NCBI GenBank assembly: GCA_017558065.1
Contig: JAFYWK010000039.1
Span: 1-63,009 of the forward strand
Length of the DNA: 63,009 nt
Reading direction: 5' to 3'
DNA from: Paludibacteraceae bacterium
Lineage (GTDB): Bacteria; Bacteroidota; Bacteroidia; Bacteroidales; Paludibacteraceae
Shown here: positions 1-6,471 of the stretch, in pieces
Numbering within the stretch: the first letter of the stretch is position 1
Layout of the letters: every line of letters begins with the position of its first letter
The notes under the pieces: generated by a model
What the model saw: only the letters and a program-made list of their open reading frames with translations
Database searches by the model: none
Told to the model about the DNA's origin: nothing
Made by a program: the position numbers and the translations under genes

Positions 1-139
1 AGCCATTGCCATCGCCAGAGCCATAGCCAGAGCCATCGCCGGAGCCATAGCCAGATCCAGAGACATCGCCAGAGCCATAGCCAGAGCCATCGCCGGAGCC
101 ATAGCTTATATTAAGGAATATCTTTATCTTTTCTTCCAT
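1..139 (-). CDS. Glycine-rich repeat protein, N-terminal part (gene continues at 63009)
   Basis: The ATG at 139-137 opens a frame beginning MEEKIKIFLNIS, followed by a Gly/Ser/Asp/Tyr hexapeptide tract (GSGDGSGYGSGD and variants) running to the window edge. The start lies inside the last codons of the upstream gene (stop at 124-126), a tight overlap typical of this operon. The same glycine frame reappears at 63009 and runs into a globular domain, so I read this as the 5' part of one gene interrupted by the window ends. The two ends join in frame if a 4-bp overlap (agcc) is collapsed. Function is unknown. I recall similar proteins with variable Gly tracts from Bacteroides mobile elements (DUF7666-like, tentative). 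Confidence 0.6.
   Translation of the reverse strand, partial: MEEKIKIFLNISYGSGDGSGYGSGDVSGSGYGSGDGSGYGSGDGNG
2..106. repeat. Hexamer tandem repeat GCC-AKA/GCC-ATC, left end
   Basis: Imperfect tandem hexamers of the type GCCAGA, GCCATA, GCCATC and GCCGGA. On the minus strand they encode alternating Gly with Ser, Tyr or Asp. The tract matches that at 62893-63009, showing that the two window ends belong to one repeat. The left copy is more degenerate than the right copy. Repeat collapse during assembly is likely, so the true length is uncertain. Confidence 0.85.
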
Positions 140-414
140 ACGGCAACATCTTCAATGGATTTAGCAGCCTTATCCGTACAAGGGATGATTTCGATTACAC
201 CCAAAATTGTAATGATAGGGACAACCAATGTAAATTTACAATCATTCGGTCTTACAGTCCCTTCAACTGCCAACTGAGATATGGATGCGGCACCATGCCA
301 ATACCATAATCTACGGCAATCTGTCAATGTCACTTCATTGCCTGATTTTTCTTTCAATGTACCGAAAAACACACCTGCACGGTCGGCACGGATAATCACT
401 TTCTTTCCAATCAT
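124..414 (-). CDS. Small hypothetical protein (DUF6948-like)
   Basis: 96 residues, no signal peptide or clear membrane segment. The N-terminus (MIGKKVIIRADRAGVFFGTL) and the centre (RRLWYWHGAASISQLAVEGT) match my memory of a small-protein family common in Bacteroides phages, labelled DUF6948. The family name is from memory and not verified. Function is unknown. It is followed by the glycine-rich gene, whose ATG lies within its last codons, so the two are probably co-translated. Confidence 0.75.
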   Translation of the reverse strand: MIGKKVIIRADRAGVFFGTLKEKSGNEVTLTDCRRLWYWHGAASISQLAVEGTVRPNDCKFTLVVPIITILGVIEIIPCTDKAAKSIEDVAVWKKR

Positions 415-451
415 AATATCTTCTATATTTTAAGTTAAACAATAATTTATC

Positions 452-907
452 CTATCTTTTGTTCCCAGCTACGCTGCTATCCATATACTTACGGAACTCG
501 AGTTCTGTCTTTGCAAGATTGATCATGGTATTCACTCCCTGAAAGATTTGTTTGGCCTGATTTACTTTGCCCGGATCTTCCCTTACATCGCGGATGCTCT
601 GCAAGATGGTATTGCGGAGTTCTTCCATAACGTTAGGCTGCATGGAACTCACCTTATCAAGCTTGTGCTGGGCGTAAGTTACTACTGTGCCGTTTGCCGG
701 ACTGAACTCATTGAGTTTCTTCCCCAATTCGGTTATTCGGCACTCGATGGTGGTTCCGCTGTTCAGATAGATTTCGACTTCGTCTGCATCTTCACCGACA
801 CCATCCGCAAAACCGAGGATTTCAACTACCTGGTTCCTATATACCCATGGCCGGCCCTTCATCAGTTTCAGTCTTTCTATTTCTTTTATTTCTGTCTTTC
901 TTCCCAT
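452..907 (-). CDS. Hypothetical phage protein
   Basis: 151 residues, starting MGRKTEIKEIERLK, soluble and charged. The N-terminal half looks like a small beta-rich domain, and the C-terminal half (about residues 90-145) is predicted helical with a Lys/Glu-rich pattern. The start codon lies 71 nt inside the end of the upstream HNH gene, so the two share sequence in different frames. I do not recognise a catalytic motif. Its place in the early minus-strand cluster suggests an accessory early function. Confidence 0.7.
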   Translation of the reverse strand: MGRKTEIKEIERLKLMKGRPWVYRNQVVEILGFADGVGEDADEVEIYLNSGTTIECRITELGKKLNEFSPANGTVVTYAQHKLDKVSSMQPNVMEELRNTILQSIRDVREDPGKVNQAKQIFQGVNTMINLAKTELEFRKYMDSSVAGNKR

Positions 908-1436
908 TTTCCTTGTTTTCTAATTTATTTATCTGCCTTTTCAGCTTGCCTTTAAGCAAAACCAGTTCCCGTATTTCCGGAGGAAGTGTGGTATGTAGAC
1001 AACCGCATCTAAAAAATTTGTCCTTTTTAGTCTCTATGCAAAGGTTTTCAATACAAATGTTATCCGGATTACCGTCTATAAAAGATACAACCAATCCTTT
1101 TGGAATAGGACCGTAATGTTGCTCCCACAATACACGGTGCTTATGCTTGAATACATTCGGCTCTGCCACCTTTACCAGCCAATACCCATCCTTGTCTTTC
1201 CGTTCATGTCCAAGCTCTACTTTGTTGGCCGGAACATGACCTTTCTTGAATGTTGTTTTTGAGCATTTGGAAAGCAACCATTCATTATCTTTCTTCAACC
1301 TAAGCGTTTTCGCCTTATACCTGACCGCTTCACTGGTGTGTCCTACTATCAGGGATATTTCGGCATTGGTATGGTTATGGTAAAGATTACAAAGAAGAAA
1401 GGTTTGTTCTTCCGTCCATGTTACGACACCAGCCAT
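837..1436 (-). CDS. HNH endonuclease
   Basis: 199 residues. An N-terminal helix-turn-helix-like part (residues 1-50, WTEEQTFLL, EISLIVGHTSEAVRYKAKTL) precedes an HNH_3-type nuclease core: HKHRVLWEQHYGPIPKG, then DGNPDN, with conserved His, Asp and Asn in the usual spacing. The C-terminal tail is Lys/Arg-rich and is encoded in the overlap with the next gene. Such proteins are free-standing homing-type or packaging-associated nucleases in phages. With the terminase far away, a homing or accessory role is more likely. Confidence 0.85.
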   Translation of the reverse strand: MAGVVTWTEEQTFLLCNLYHNHTNAEISLIVGHTSEAVRYKAKTLRLKKDNEWLLSKCSKTTFKKGHVPANKVELGHERKDKDGYWLVKVAEPNVFKHKHRVLWEQHYGPIPKGLVVSFIDGNPDNICIENLCIETKKDKFFRCGCLHTTLPPEIRELVLLKGKLKRQINKLENKENGKKDRNKRNRKTETDEGPAMGI

Positions 1437-1437
1437 A

Positions 1438-1902
1438 TTATAGATATTCTTCTACTTCTTCCATATTGAGACGGAAGCGTGTAACTTTATTGGCCAGGTT
1501 ATCACGGGTTATGATTCTTTCCCTGCATAATCGCGGAATGACGACGTTTGCCGAAGATGTGCTGGCACATATCTGTGAAGCTTCGCACAAACTTTCATTT
1601 GTTCCTACGAATCCGTCTTTTCCAGCACGCAAGACTGTATGGATAATGGCAGATTCCGCCAAAGAGAACCTGTTTATCATCTTCACGGAAAAAGTCATGT
1701 GGGTAACTTTAGGGAGGCGTGTAAACTCGCTAGGAAGCTCCTTCTCTTTAGGAAAACGTATAGTGGTGTACTTACGCCATGCACCGCCAGTATTTACAAG
1801 GCCTCGGTTACGGTTGATGTCCATAACGGTAACTTCGGCCGTACAGTTGGCGTTCATTACGATATCGCCTATTTTAAGGTTGTTGAATTGGTTTGATGTC
1901 AT
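1438..1902 (-). CDS. Hypothetical protein with possible C-terminal winged helix
   Basis: 154 residues starting MTSNQFNNLKIGDIVMNANC. The N-terminal third looks like a small SH3-like beta barrel (GDIVMNANCTAEVTVMDINR). The rest, ending RERIITRDNLANKVTRFRLN, resembles a helical or winged-helix segment that could bind DNA. It ends 2 nt before the HNH gene, so they are almost certainly one transcript. No specific family was recognised. Confidence 0.65.
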   Translation of the reverse strand: MTSNQFNNLKIGDIVMNANCTAEVTVMDINRNRGLVNTGGAWRKYTTIRFPKEKELPSEFTRLPKVTHMTFSVKMINRFSLAESAIIHTVLRAGKDGFVGTNESLCEASQICASTSSANVVIPRLCRERIITRDNLANKVTRFRLNMEEVEEYL

Positions 1903-1986
1903 AATTTCAGTATTTAATTAAAAATACCGCACCTATTTTCACAAACCGGTACGGAAGTGTGATAAAAAACACAAAAATCGAGAAAG

Positions 1987-2217
1987 TTAACTACATGAAT
2001 TTATTATAGAACTTTGTTTTTTTCTATGCGTTCTGATCTGAATATACTTGCCGGAAACAAGTGGATCCAGTGACCGAAGCTGCTCTTCTGTAAGAACACC
2101 TACAGGAGTGGTACGGTTCACGCTCATGTAAAGATCCACGCCCAGGTAACTGCACACTTTCTTTATAAGTCTGCGGTCTCTGGTAATCTAAGCTATGACA
2201 TGATACGTGTCACTCAT
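1987..2217 (-). pseudogene. Small gene interrupted by an in-frame amber codon
   Basis: The ATG at 2217-2215 overlaps the TGA of the upstream gene as ATGA, the pattern used throughout this operon. The frame reads MSDTYHVIA, then TAG (codon 10), then 66 protein-like codons (ITRDRRLIKKVCSYLGVDLY, then TEEQLRSLDPLVSGKYIQIR) to TAA at 1989-1987. A single CAG-to-TAG change would restore a 76-residue protein. Other genes in this window end in TAG (4373, 15459), so TAG is a normal stop here. This is therefore probably a recent nonsense mutation; internal re-initiation at the Met in DLYMSVNRTT is possible. Confidence 0.55.
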
Positions 2218-2549
2218 ATTCCCTTGGATTCAAGCATCAGACGGATGCCGCATGATGAGGCTACGTCCAGCTCCAGCTTGCAGCCCTTGGATAGTTCCCA
2301 ACCCGGCATCATGTAGATGGCGTCACATTCGAGAAGCATCTTGATGTCCGCCCGCATGTGTACCCGCCAATGTTCTTCGTCCGCTACTCCGTTGTCGAAC
2401 GGGTTTACGGCCTTGAAACCGAGTGACTCTAGCATGTGCTGCACTTTAAGAAACGCCAGCTTGCGCTCCTTTATGTCATATCCGGCTATAGGACCGGAGA
2501 TATATACCGCTTCCTTGTAGATAGGGTTCTGTTCTTGAAGTGTACTCAT
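2214..2549 (-). CDS. DUF4406-like nucleoside deoxyribosyltransferase-fold protein
   Basis: 111 residues if started at the ATG at 2549, which overlaps the stop of the small membrane ORF as ATGA; an earlier in-frame ATG would only add a shadow of that ORF. The motif YISGPIAGYD near the N-terminus, followed by LGFKAVNPFDNG, then CDAIYMMPGWELSKGCKLEL, is the pattern of DUF4406, related to nucleoside 2-deoxyribosyltransferases. It could act on nucleotides or their derivatives, but the substrate is unknown. Confidence 0.8.
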   Translation of the reverse strand: MSTLQEQNPIYKEAVYISGPIAGYDIKERKLAFLKVQHMLESLGFKAVNPFDNGVADEEHWRVHMRADIKMLLECDAIYMMPGWELSKGCKLELDVASSCGIRLMLESKGI

Positions 2550-2659
2550 AATGATAATGTTTGATAGATGGTTATAACTATGTTGTGAATGACGATGGCC
2601 GTAGCGGTGATAATTCCCCACGCCATTGCTTTACGGATTGTATCTGGATTGGGTTCCAT
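2546..2659 (-). CDS. 37-residue single-pass membrane protein
   Basis: Starts MEPNPDTIRKAM, then has one hydrophobic stretch (AWGIITATAIVIHNIVITIY) before the stop. The TGA overlaps the start of the DUF4406-like gene as ATGA, which argues for real translation. Topology would be a short N-terminal tail, one membrane span and almost no C-terminus. The role is unknown. Confidence 0.55.
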   Translation of the reverse strand: MEPNPDTIRKAMAWGIITATAIVIHNIVITIYQTLSL

Positions 2660-2678
2660 ACGTGTATTACATTACAGA

Positions 2679-3155
2679 TTATTTATTCTTTTGTGTATTA
2701 CAACAGCGATTGCGGAACTGCTGGCGGGCTTCTTTTATCTCTGCTTCCTTCTCTTCCTTGTGGATCAGCTCCAGGTTGTGAAGGATCATTGGGTTTACTG
2801 TTTCCAGAAAGTTGATAACCTCTGCCTTAAAATCATCGAATGATTTGCAGACGATATACTTAATACCGACGGCTTCTGCATATCGCTGGTAGCGTACCTG
2901 CTCCGGTGACTGCTTGCCTTTTTCCGACTTCATTTCAATAGCCAGCTGGGAATGTACACCACCGGGAATGTTAAGGATAAGGTCCGAAACACCGGCTGTA
3001 ATGCCTTCGGCCTTCATGATGGCAGCTTCCTTACCGTCACGTGATCCTCCGTTCGGTACGGCGAACAACAACATGGCCAAATGAGGGTACTGGTACTTGA
3101 ACCAGGAAACACACTGTATCTGGAGGCTACTTTCTTGATAATTCTTCTTTGCCAT
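2679..3155 (-). CDS. VRR-NUC domain nuclease
   Basis: 158 residues from the ATG at 3155 (MAKKNYQESSLQ). The core motifs of the PD-(D/E)XK-superfamily VRR-NUC domain are visible: FAVPNGGSRDGKEAA, GITAGVSDLIL and LAIEMKSEKGKQSPEQ, giving the D...ExK catalytic set and the trailing Gln. Such stand-alone proteins occur in many phages and are taken to be structure-specific nucleases in replication or recombination. A longer reading from 3221 would overlap the upstream gene and is less likely. Confidence 0.85.
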   Translation of the reverse strand: MAKKNYQESSLQIQCVSWFKYQYPHLAMLLFAVPNGGSRDGKEAAIMKAEGITAGVSDLILNIPGGVHSQLAIEMKSEKGKQSPEQVRYQRYAEAVGIKYIVCKSFDDFKAEVINFLETVNPMILHNLELIHKEEKEAEIKEARQQFRNRCCNTQKNK

Positions 3156-3166
3156 AGTTCTGATGA

Positions 3167-3451
3167 TTAAAGGATTGCACGTAGGGTTCTTGTTCTGTAG
3201 GATATAGCCGACTTGCTGCATCCGAGTTCTTCTGCCATTTCCTTGTAGGACTTACGTCCGAGATTCAGGTGAAGATACTCCAGGTATGCGGTGGTACGGG
3301 TGTACGCCGTCACTCCGATGTTCTGCGCCTTGGCGTAGATGGCGCGGAGGCTGCGGCCTGGCAGCATCTTCTGTAAATGCTTGACTTCCATGTAAGGGTA
3401 ATGCCTTTCGATGATGTCCATTTCGGCTTTTGTCCAAAAATTCTTTTCCAT
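3167..3451 (-). CDS. Small helix-turn-helix DNA-binding protein
   Basis: 94 residues. Two helical repeats each look like an HTH: FWTKAEMDIIERHYPYMEVK followed by LPGRSLRAIYAKAQNIGV, and SYKEMAEELGCSKSAISYRT near the C-terminus. The GCSKSAISYR segment looks like a recognition helix. Probably a small transcription regulator or HNH-accessory-type binding protein. It is followed closely by the VRR-NUC gene. Confidence 0.7.
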   Translation of the reverse strand: MEKNFWTKAEMDIIERHYPYMEVKHLQKMLPGRSLRAIYAKAQNIGVTAYTRTTAYLEYLHLNLGRKSYKEMAEELGCSKSAISYRTRTLRAIL

Positions 3452-3488
3452 AACATATAGGTTTTAGTTTGTTTTTCTTTGCTTTACG

Positions 3489-3740
3489 TCAGCTCTGGAG
3501 GATCATGGCGTGCCGGAGTACGTCTTCGGCATCGCACCGCCAGGAGGAGTTTTGTTGGTCGCCCGGCTTGCACTGGCGTATCTTGTTTTCCGCTACCAGC
3601 TTTTCCAGGCGACGACGGCCGCCTACCCACTTGGCCGCTTCGTTCTTGGTGAATGTCTTTACCCGGATGCGTGCCAGCTGGTACAGGTTGGTCAGGAGGA
3701 TACCTTCTGCTGTAGTGGTGTTGAGGCTGATTGCGTTCAT
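3489..3740 (-). CDS. Hypothetical early protein
   Basis: 83 residues starting MNAISLNTTTAEGILLTNLY. The middle (TKNEAAKWVGGRRRLEKLVA) resembles a helix-turn-helix of the excisionase or MerR-like type, and the C-terminal half could form a wing. I assign no function. Overlapping ORFs on both strands here have poor composition, and this is the frame with a protein-like pattern and operon spacing (12 nt to the upstream gene). Confidence 0.6.
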   Translation of the reverse strand: MNAISLNTTTAEGILLTNLYQLARIRVKTFTKNEAAKWVGGRRRLEKLVAENKIRQCKPGDQQNSSWRCDAEDVLRHAMILQS

Positions 3741-3752
3741 AGTCTTTCTGGT

Positions 3753-3959
3753 TTAATGGATTGCTTTTTCTACTGTGATTTCCTGGCCGCCGAGACGGAA
3801 GGCTTCCTCTCGGATCTTCTTGTGCAGCTCGTTTGTAGATTCGCCGTTGTAACGGAGGGCACGGCGTACTGTTTCGTCGCAAACGCCGAAGTGCTTGCAA
3901 AGCTGCTTCTGTACTCCATACTCGACTACAATTCTGTAAGTTCGGCTTGTTTTCGTCAT
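3753..3959 (-). CDS. Small HTH protein, first gene of the early minus operon
   Basis: 68 residues starting MTKTSRTYRIVVEYG. The segment KQLCKHFGVCDETVRRALRY is a clear helix-turn-helix, so a DNA-binding role is likely. It is the first gene behind the promoter at 4023-4054, next to the operator-like inverted repeat. A Cro-like or early regulator role is therefore plausible but not shown. Confidence 0.7.
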   Translation of the reverse strand: MTKTSRTYRIVVEYGVQKQLCKHFGVCDETVRRALRYNGESTNELHKKIREEAFRLGGQEITVEKAIH

Positions 3960-4022
3960 TTTAATTCTTTATTTTTGTGGATTAAACGATAATTGTGGAA
4001 ATGATTGTTTGGATTTCCACTG

Positions 4023-4054
4023 CAAATATAGTCTGTTTGTTTTAACATAACAAC
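4023..4054 (-). promoter_or_regulatory. Bacteroides-type promoter for the early minus operon
   Basis: On the minus strand: GTTG (near-match to the -33 TTTG), a 20-bp spacer, then TATATTTG, an exact match to the TAnnTTTG -7 element. It sits about 64 bp upstream of the ATG at 3959 and next to an inverted repeat, as expected for a repressor-controlled early promoter. Confidence 0.6.
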
Positions 4055-4059
4055 TATTT

Positions 4060-4087
4060 AAACTAATTGTTTTAATCTAATTAGTTT
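4060..4087. promoter_or_regulatory. Operator-like inverted repeat
   Basis: AAACTAATT (4060-4068) and AATTAGTTT (4079-4087) form a perfect 9-bp inverted repeat with a 10-bp spacer. It lies just upstream of the early minus promoter and in front of the small plus-strand gene at 4140. A position between divergent units near a repressor gene suggests a binding site for the repressor or the HTH protein at 3753-3959. Confidence 0.5.
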
Positions 4088-4139
4088 ATTTGGAGTAATT
4101 ATAAATAATTGAGTTGAACTTTTGTTGGAGGAAAGAGTT

Positions 4140-4373
4140 ATGAACGAAAATGAATTGTTTAATGCGTTTGTATCCGATGCTGCGATTTCGCACCCGCTAA
4201 GCCGGAGAAAGTTTATGAGGTATGCCGTTGAGGCTAGACTGAATGGAAACTTATTTGATGAAGACAGAAAAAGCTCTCTACGCTCTTCCGGTATGAACGA
4301 AAGAGAAATAGAGAGCCTAGAATATGTTTTTAATTGGGTAGATGATATGCTTTATGCTATCGACTGGAAATAG
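4140..4373 (+). CDS. Small acidic hypothetical protein of the lysogeny region
   Basis: 77 residues from the ATG at 4140, preceded by GGAGGAAAGAG at a usable distance; the upstream TTG at 4122 is a weaker choice. Begins MNENELFNAFVSDAAIS and ends in an acidic helix (EYVFNWVDDMLYAIDW). No family recognised. It converges on the gene at 4357-4716 and overlaps it by 17 nt at the 3' ends. Confidence 0.6.
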   Translation: MNENELFNAFVSDAAISHPLSRRKFMRYAVEARLNGNLFDEDRKSSLRSSGMNEREIESLEYVFNWVDDMLYAIDWK

Positions 4374-4716
4374 CATTTAACATTAACTCTCTGGCTGCCA
4401 ATGCTTCTTCCTTTGTATTGAAAATTAGCCCTAGTTCAGTTAGATCTTTGGCTAGTTCACGATTCATAAAGGTAGGGTAATCTGCCAACATTTCTGGGAG
4501 AAGGTCAAAATCTCGAAGAATGTAAAGCTGGGCATACTCTGGGTATTGAGCGGTTTTTATGTGTACAATCTTGTTCTTTTCCGTAATGAAACGATAAATT
4601 TTATTGGCTAGGGCCAATTTTTCTTCGTTAAAATCGGATTTTGATTCAGATACTTTTTCGATACACCACATGCGTAGCTTTGTATCTTCTGTAAGGCTAG
4701 AGAATAGATGTTCCAT
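4357..4716 (-). CDS. Hypothetical helical protein opposite the repressor
   Basis: 119 residues, MEHLFSSLTEDTKLRMWCIE, soluble and predicted mostly helical. It has its own near-perfect promoter at 4741-4771 and is divergently arranged with the repressor gene. This is the position of lytic-switch or anti-repressor genes in many temperate phages, but the sequence shows no DNA-binding motif, so the role is unknown. Confidence 0.65.
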   Translation of the reverse strand: MEHLFSSLTEDTKLRMWCIEKVSESKSDFNEEKLALANKIYRFITEKNKIVHIKTAQYPEYAQLYILRDFDLLPEMLADYPTFMNRELAKDLTELGLIFNTKEEALAARELMLNAISSR

Positions 4717-4740
4717 ATTATTATGTTATTGGTGATTGTG

Positions 4741-4771
4741 CAAAAGTAGTTTATTTAGACTATAATACAAA
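4741..4771 (-). promoter_or_regulatory. Consensus Bacteroides promoter TTTG-N19-TACTTTTG
   Basis: On the minus strand TTTG (4771-4768), exactly 19 bp, then TACTTTTG (4748-4741). This matches the published Bacteroidetes housekeeping consensus in both boxes and spacing. It drives the gene at 4357-4716 and lies within 40 bp of the repressor start, so the repressor could readily control it. Confidence 0.75.
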
Positions 4772-4776
4772 TTATT

Positions 4777-5229
4777 ATGGAAATAGTTTTAAGATTAAAG
4801 GAATTAATAGAAGAAAAAGGATATACGGTTAATTCTTTTGCTCACGAGATTGGAATAGCTCAAGTAACTTTAAATAATTATATAAGACTTAACCGTTTTC
4901 CTGCCTACGAAACTCTCCATGCTATATTGCATACATTCCCTGATATCTCTGCTGAATGGCTGATGCGTGGCGAAGGATCAATGTATATAACAGACGATCT
5001 TCCCATTCTTCGAGGTGATGAAACGGAAGATGAGGAAAATGTACATGTAGCACTGGCCAGATGCCGGGGTGAGTTGAAGCTTGCTCAGGAAGAAAATGTG
5101 AAGCTTCTGGGGCAACTGGAATTTATGGAAGAGTACAACTTGAAGGTAGCCGGTATGTATAATAAGGCCAAGGAAGAATTGGGTAAGCTTCAAGGCAAGA
5201 AAGTGAGTGGTAAAAAAGATATTATTTGA
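4777..5229 (+). CDS. CI-like phage repressor with HTH and coiled coil
   Basis: 150 residues. Residues 1-60 are an HTH_3 (Cro/CI) domain: LRLKELIEEKGYTVNSFAHE, then GIAQVTLNNYIR and the conserved DISAEWLMRGEGSMY tail typical of Bacteroidetes phage repressors. Residues about 85-145 form a heptad-rich coiled coil (LARCRGELKLAQEENVKLLG) that should dimerise the protein. There is no peptidase S24 domain, so it is unlikely to be induced by RecA-type self-cleavage. Its place next to the integrase and between divergent promoters supports a prophage repressor role. Confidence 0.85.
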   Translation: MEIVLRLKELIEEKGYTVNSFAHEIGIAQVTLNNYIRLNRFPAYETLHAILHTFPDISAEWLMRGEGSMYITDDLPILRGDETEDEENVHVALARCRGELKLAQEENVKLLGQLEFMEEYNLKVAGMYNKAKEELGKLQGKKVSGKKDII

Positions 5230-5246
5230 TTCCGAGGAGGTGAGGT

Positions 5247-5915
5247 ATGGATATTTATATAATGATAGCCCAAAATGTCTTATATGATTCTTATTGCGAA
5301 GAAGGACCGGTAGAAAGCAAAGAGTATTCATCCTTTTATAGCAATGACGTTTTGTTCGACAAGAAAATAAAGAATCTTTTAAAGCCTTACGGGCGCTTTG
5401 AAGAAGCTTCTTTTGATAAAGATTGGCGTTGGAACACTTTTACCATTAATGAATATGGCAGAGAATTTGTTGAGAATAAAAATATGTTGAAACATGAAGA
5501 AGAGCCACAAGAATGTAATTGGTATGAAGTATCCATTTCTTTTGTGTTTATGGGGTTGCTTTGTGGTTCTGTTGGAGCGCTAATTTACGGTTTGACCGAA
5601 ATTCTTGGAGGGTTTAGTTATACGGTCAATTTGAGGATATTTCAGGTAGTAACGGTTTCTATTATTATAGGGTTTCTATCTATTGTAAAATCTATTTATA
5701 ACAAAAAGCATAAAAATAGGAATAGATTTTTTTTATCATTATCAGCCTTGGTTTTAGTTTATATGATATTTTTTGAATCTGTAATGAATTATATGATAGA
5801 ATATACGTATGACTACTTTGAGTCTGGTAACGATGTAGAAGGGGTTCCTATGGGAATACAGTATGGATGTCTTGGTACTATTTCCTGGTTTTTATTTTTT
5901 AGAAAGAGGGAATAA
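5247..5915 (+). CDS. Multi-pass membrane protein of the lysogeny module
   Basis: 222 residues. A soluble N-terminal part of about 95 residues (ending EEEPQECNWYE) precedes roughly four hydrophobic spans: ISFVFMGLLCGSVGALIYGL, IFQVVTVSIIIGFLSIV, FFLSLSALVLVYMIFFESV and YGCLGTISWFLFF. It follows the repressor by 17 nt, so it is probably expressed from the prophage. Lysogenically expressed membrane proteins are often superinfection-exclusion factors; this is inference from position. The gene is AT-rich compared with its neighbours. Confidence 0.7.
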   Translation: MDIYIMIAQNVLYDSYCEEGPVESKEYSSFYSNDVLFDKKIKNLLKPYGRFEEASFDKDWRWNTFTINEYGREFVENKNMLKHEEEPQECNWYEVSISFVFMGLLCGSVGALIYGLTEILGGFSYTVNLRIFQVVTVSIIIGFLSIVKSIYNKKHKNRNRFFLSLSALVLVYMIFFESVMNYMIEYTYDYFESGNDVEGVPMGIQYGCLGTISWFLFFRKRE

Positions 5916-6471
5916 CATAAAGACATTAAAAATTATCATTTGATGTTACAAAGTGTAAGACTAAAATACTGCTTTTGGGCTTACTATTTGTTTTGTTTTA
6001 CCGAAGGCATTTTAGAAATATGTCAATTCTACTTGGCGTATGTAGTGAGGTATAGTGCTACCATTCCTAACGATACAAATATGTACTCAAATTTGGGTGC
6101 AAATGAAAAGTTTTATATATTTGTCGCAGATAGATTATTAACCGTGGTTTTAGACAGATTTAAGCATCCTTGTTCTAAAGGTTTGTCAAAGGGTTTGTCG
6201 GAACATTTTTGAAGAAGTAAAATAATTAATTGTGCCTTAAAGAGTTGAGGTAAATCCGTGAAGGTTAAGAACAGTGCATATTTGAATATTTTGTATTACC
6301 TTTGTCTTGTCATAGAATAATACGTTAAATGTACTGATAAACAACGGATTATACTTTGAACATAATAGGCCGTTATTTGTTTTACTTTAAAAAAAATAGA
6401 CCATGTACCCACGTTTGGGAACAAAGGTTTGTCGGAAAGGTTTGTCAAAAACCACATTAAAAAGTAAACGT
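5916..6471. promoter_or_regulatory. Non-coding attP/integrase control region with paired direct repeats
   Basis: About 550 bp with no convincing gene. It holds four copies of the core GGTTTGTC in two tandem pairs: 6177-6203 (followed by AAA, then GGAA) and 6423-6450 (followed by GGAA, then AAAA), about 246 bp apart. Pairs of short direct repeats flanking an AT-rich stretch upstream of int resemble arm-type binding sites of tyrosine recombinases around attP. The crossover core cannot be identified without the host junctions. Confidence 0.45.

Noticed and set aside
1987-2217. Genome-wide TAG reassignment suggested by the amber-interrupted gene
   Set aside because: Other clear genes end at TAG (4373, 15459) with proper downstream context, and no suppressor tRNA is visible, so TAG is a normal stop here.
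3469-3992. Overlapping plus-strand ORFs opposite the small HTH genes
   Set aside because: They lie antisense to better-supported minus genes, have shadow composition, and no promoter or ribosome site fits.
5940-6212. 90-residue plus-strand ORF between the membrane protein and int
   Set aside because: Cys/Tyr/Phe-rich composition, weak start context, and its end runs through the GGTTTGTC repeats; better read as non-coding attP/control DNA.
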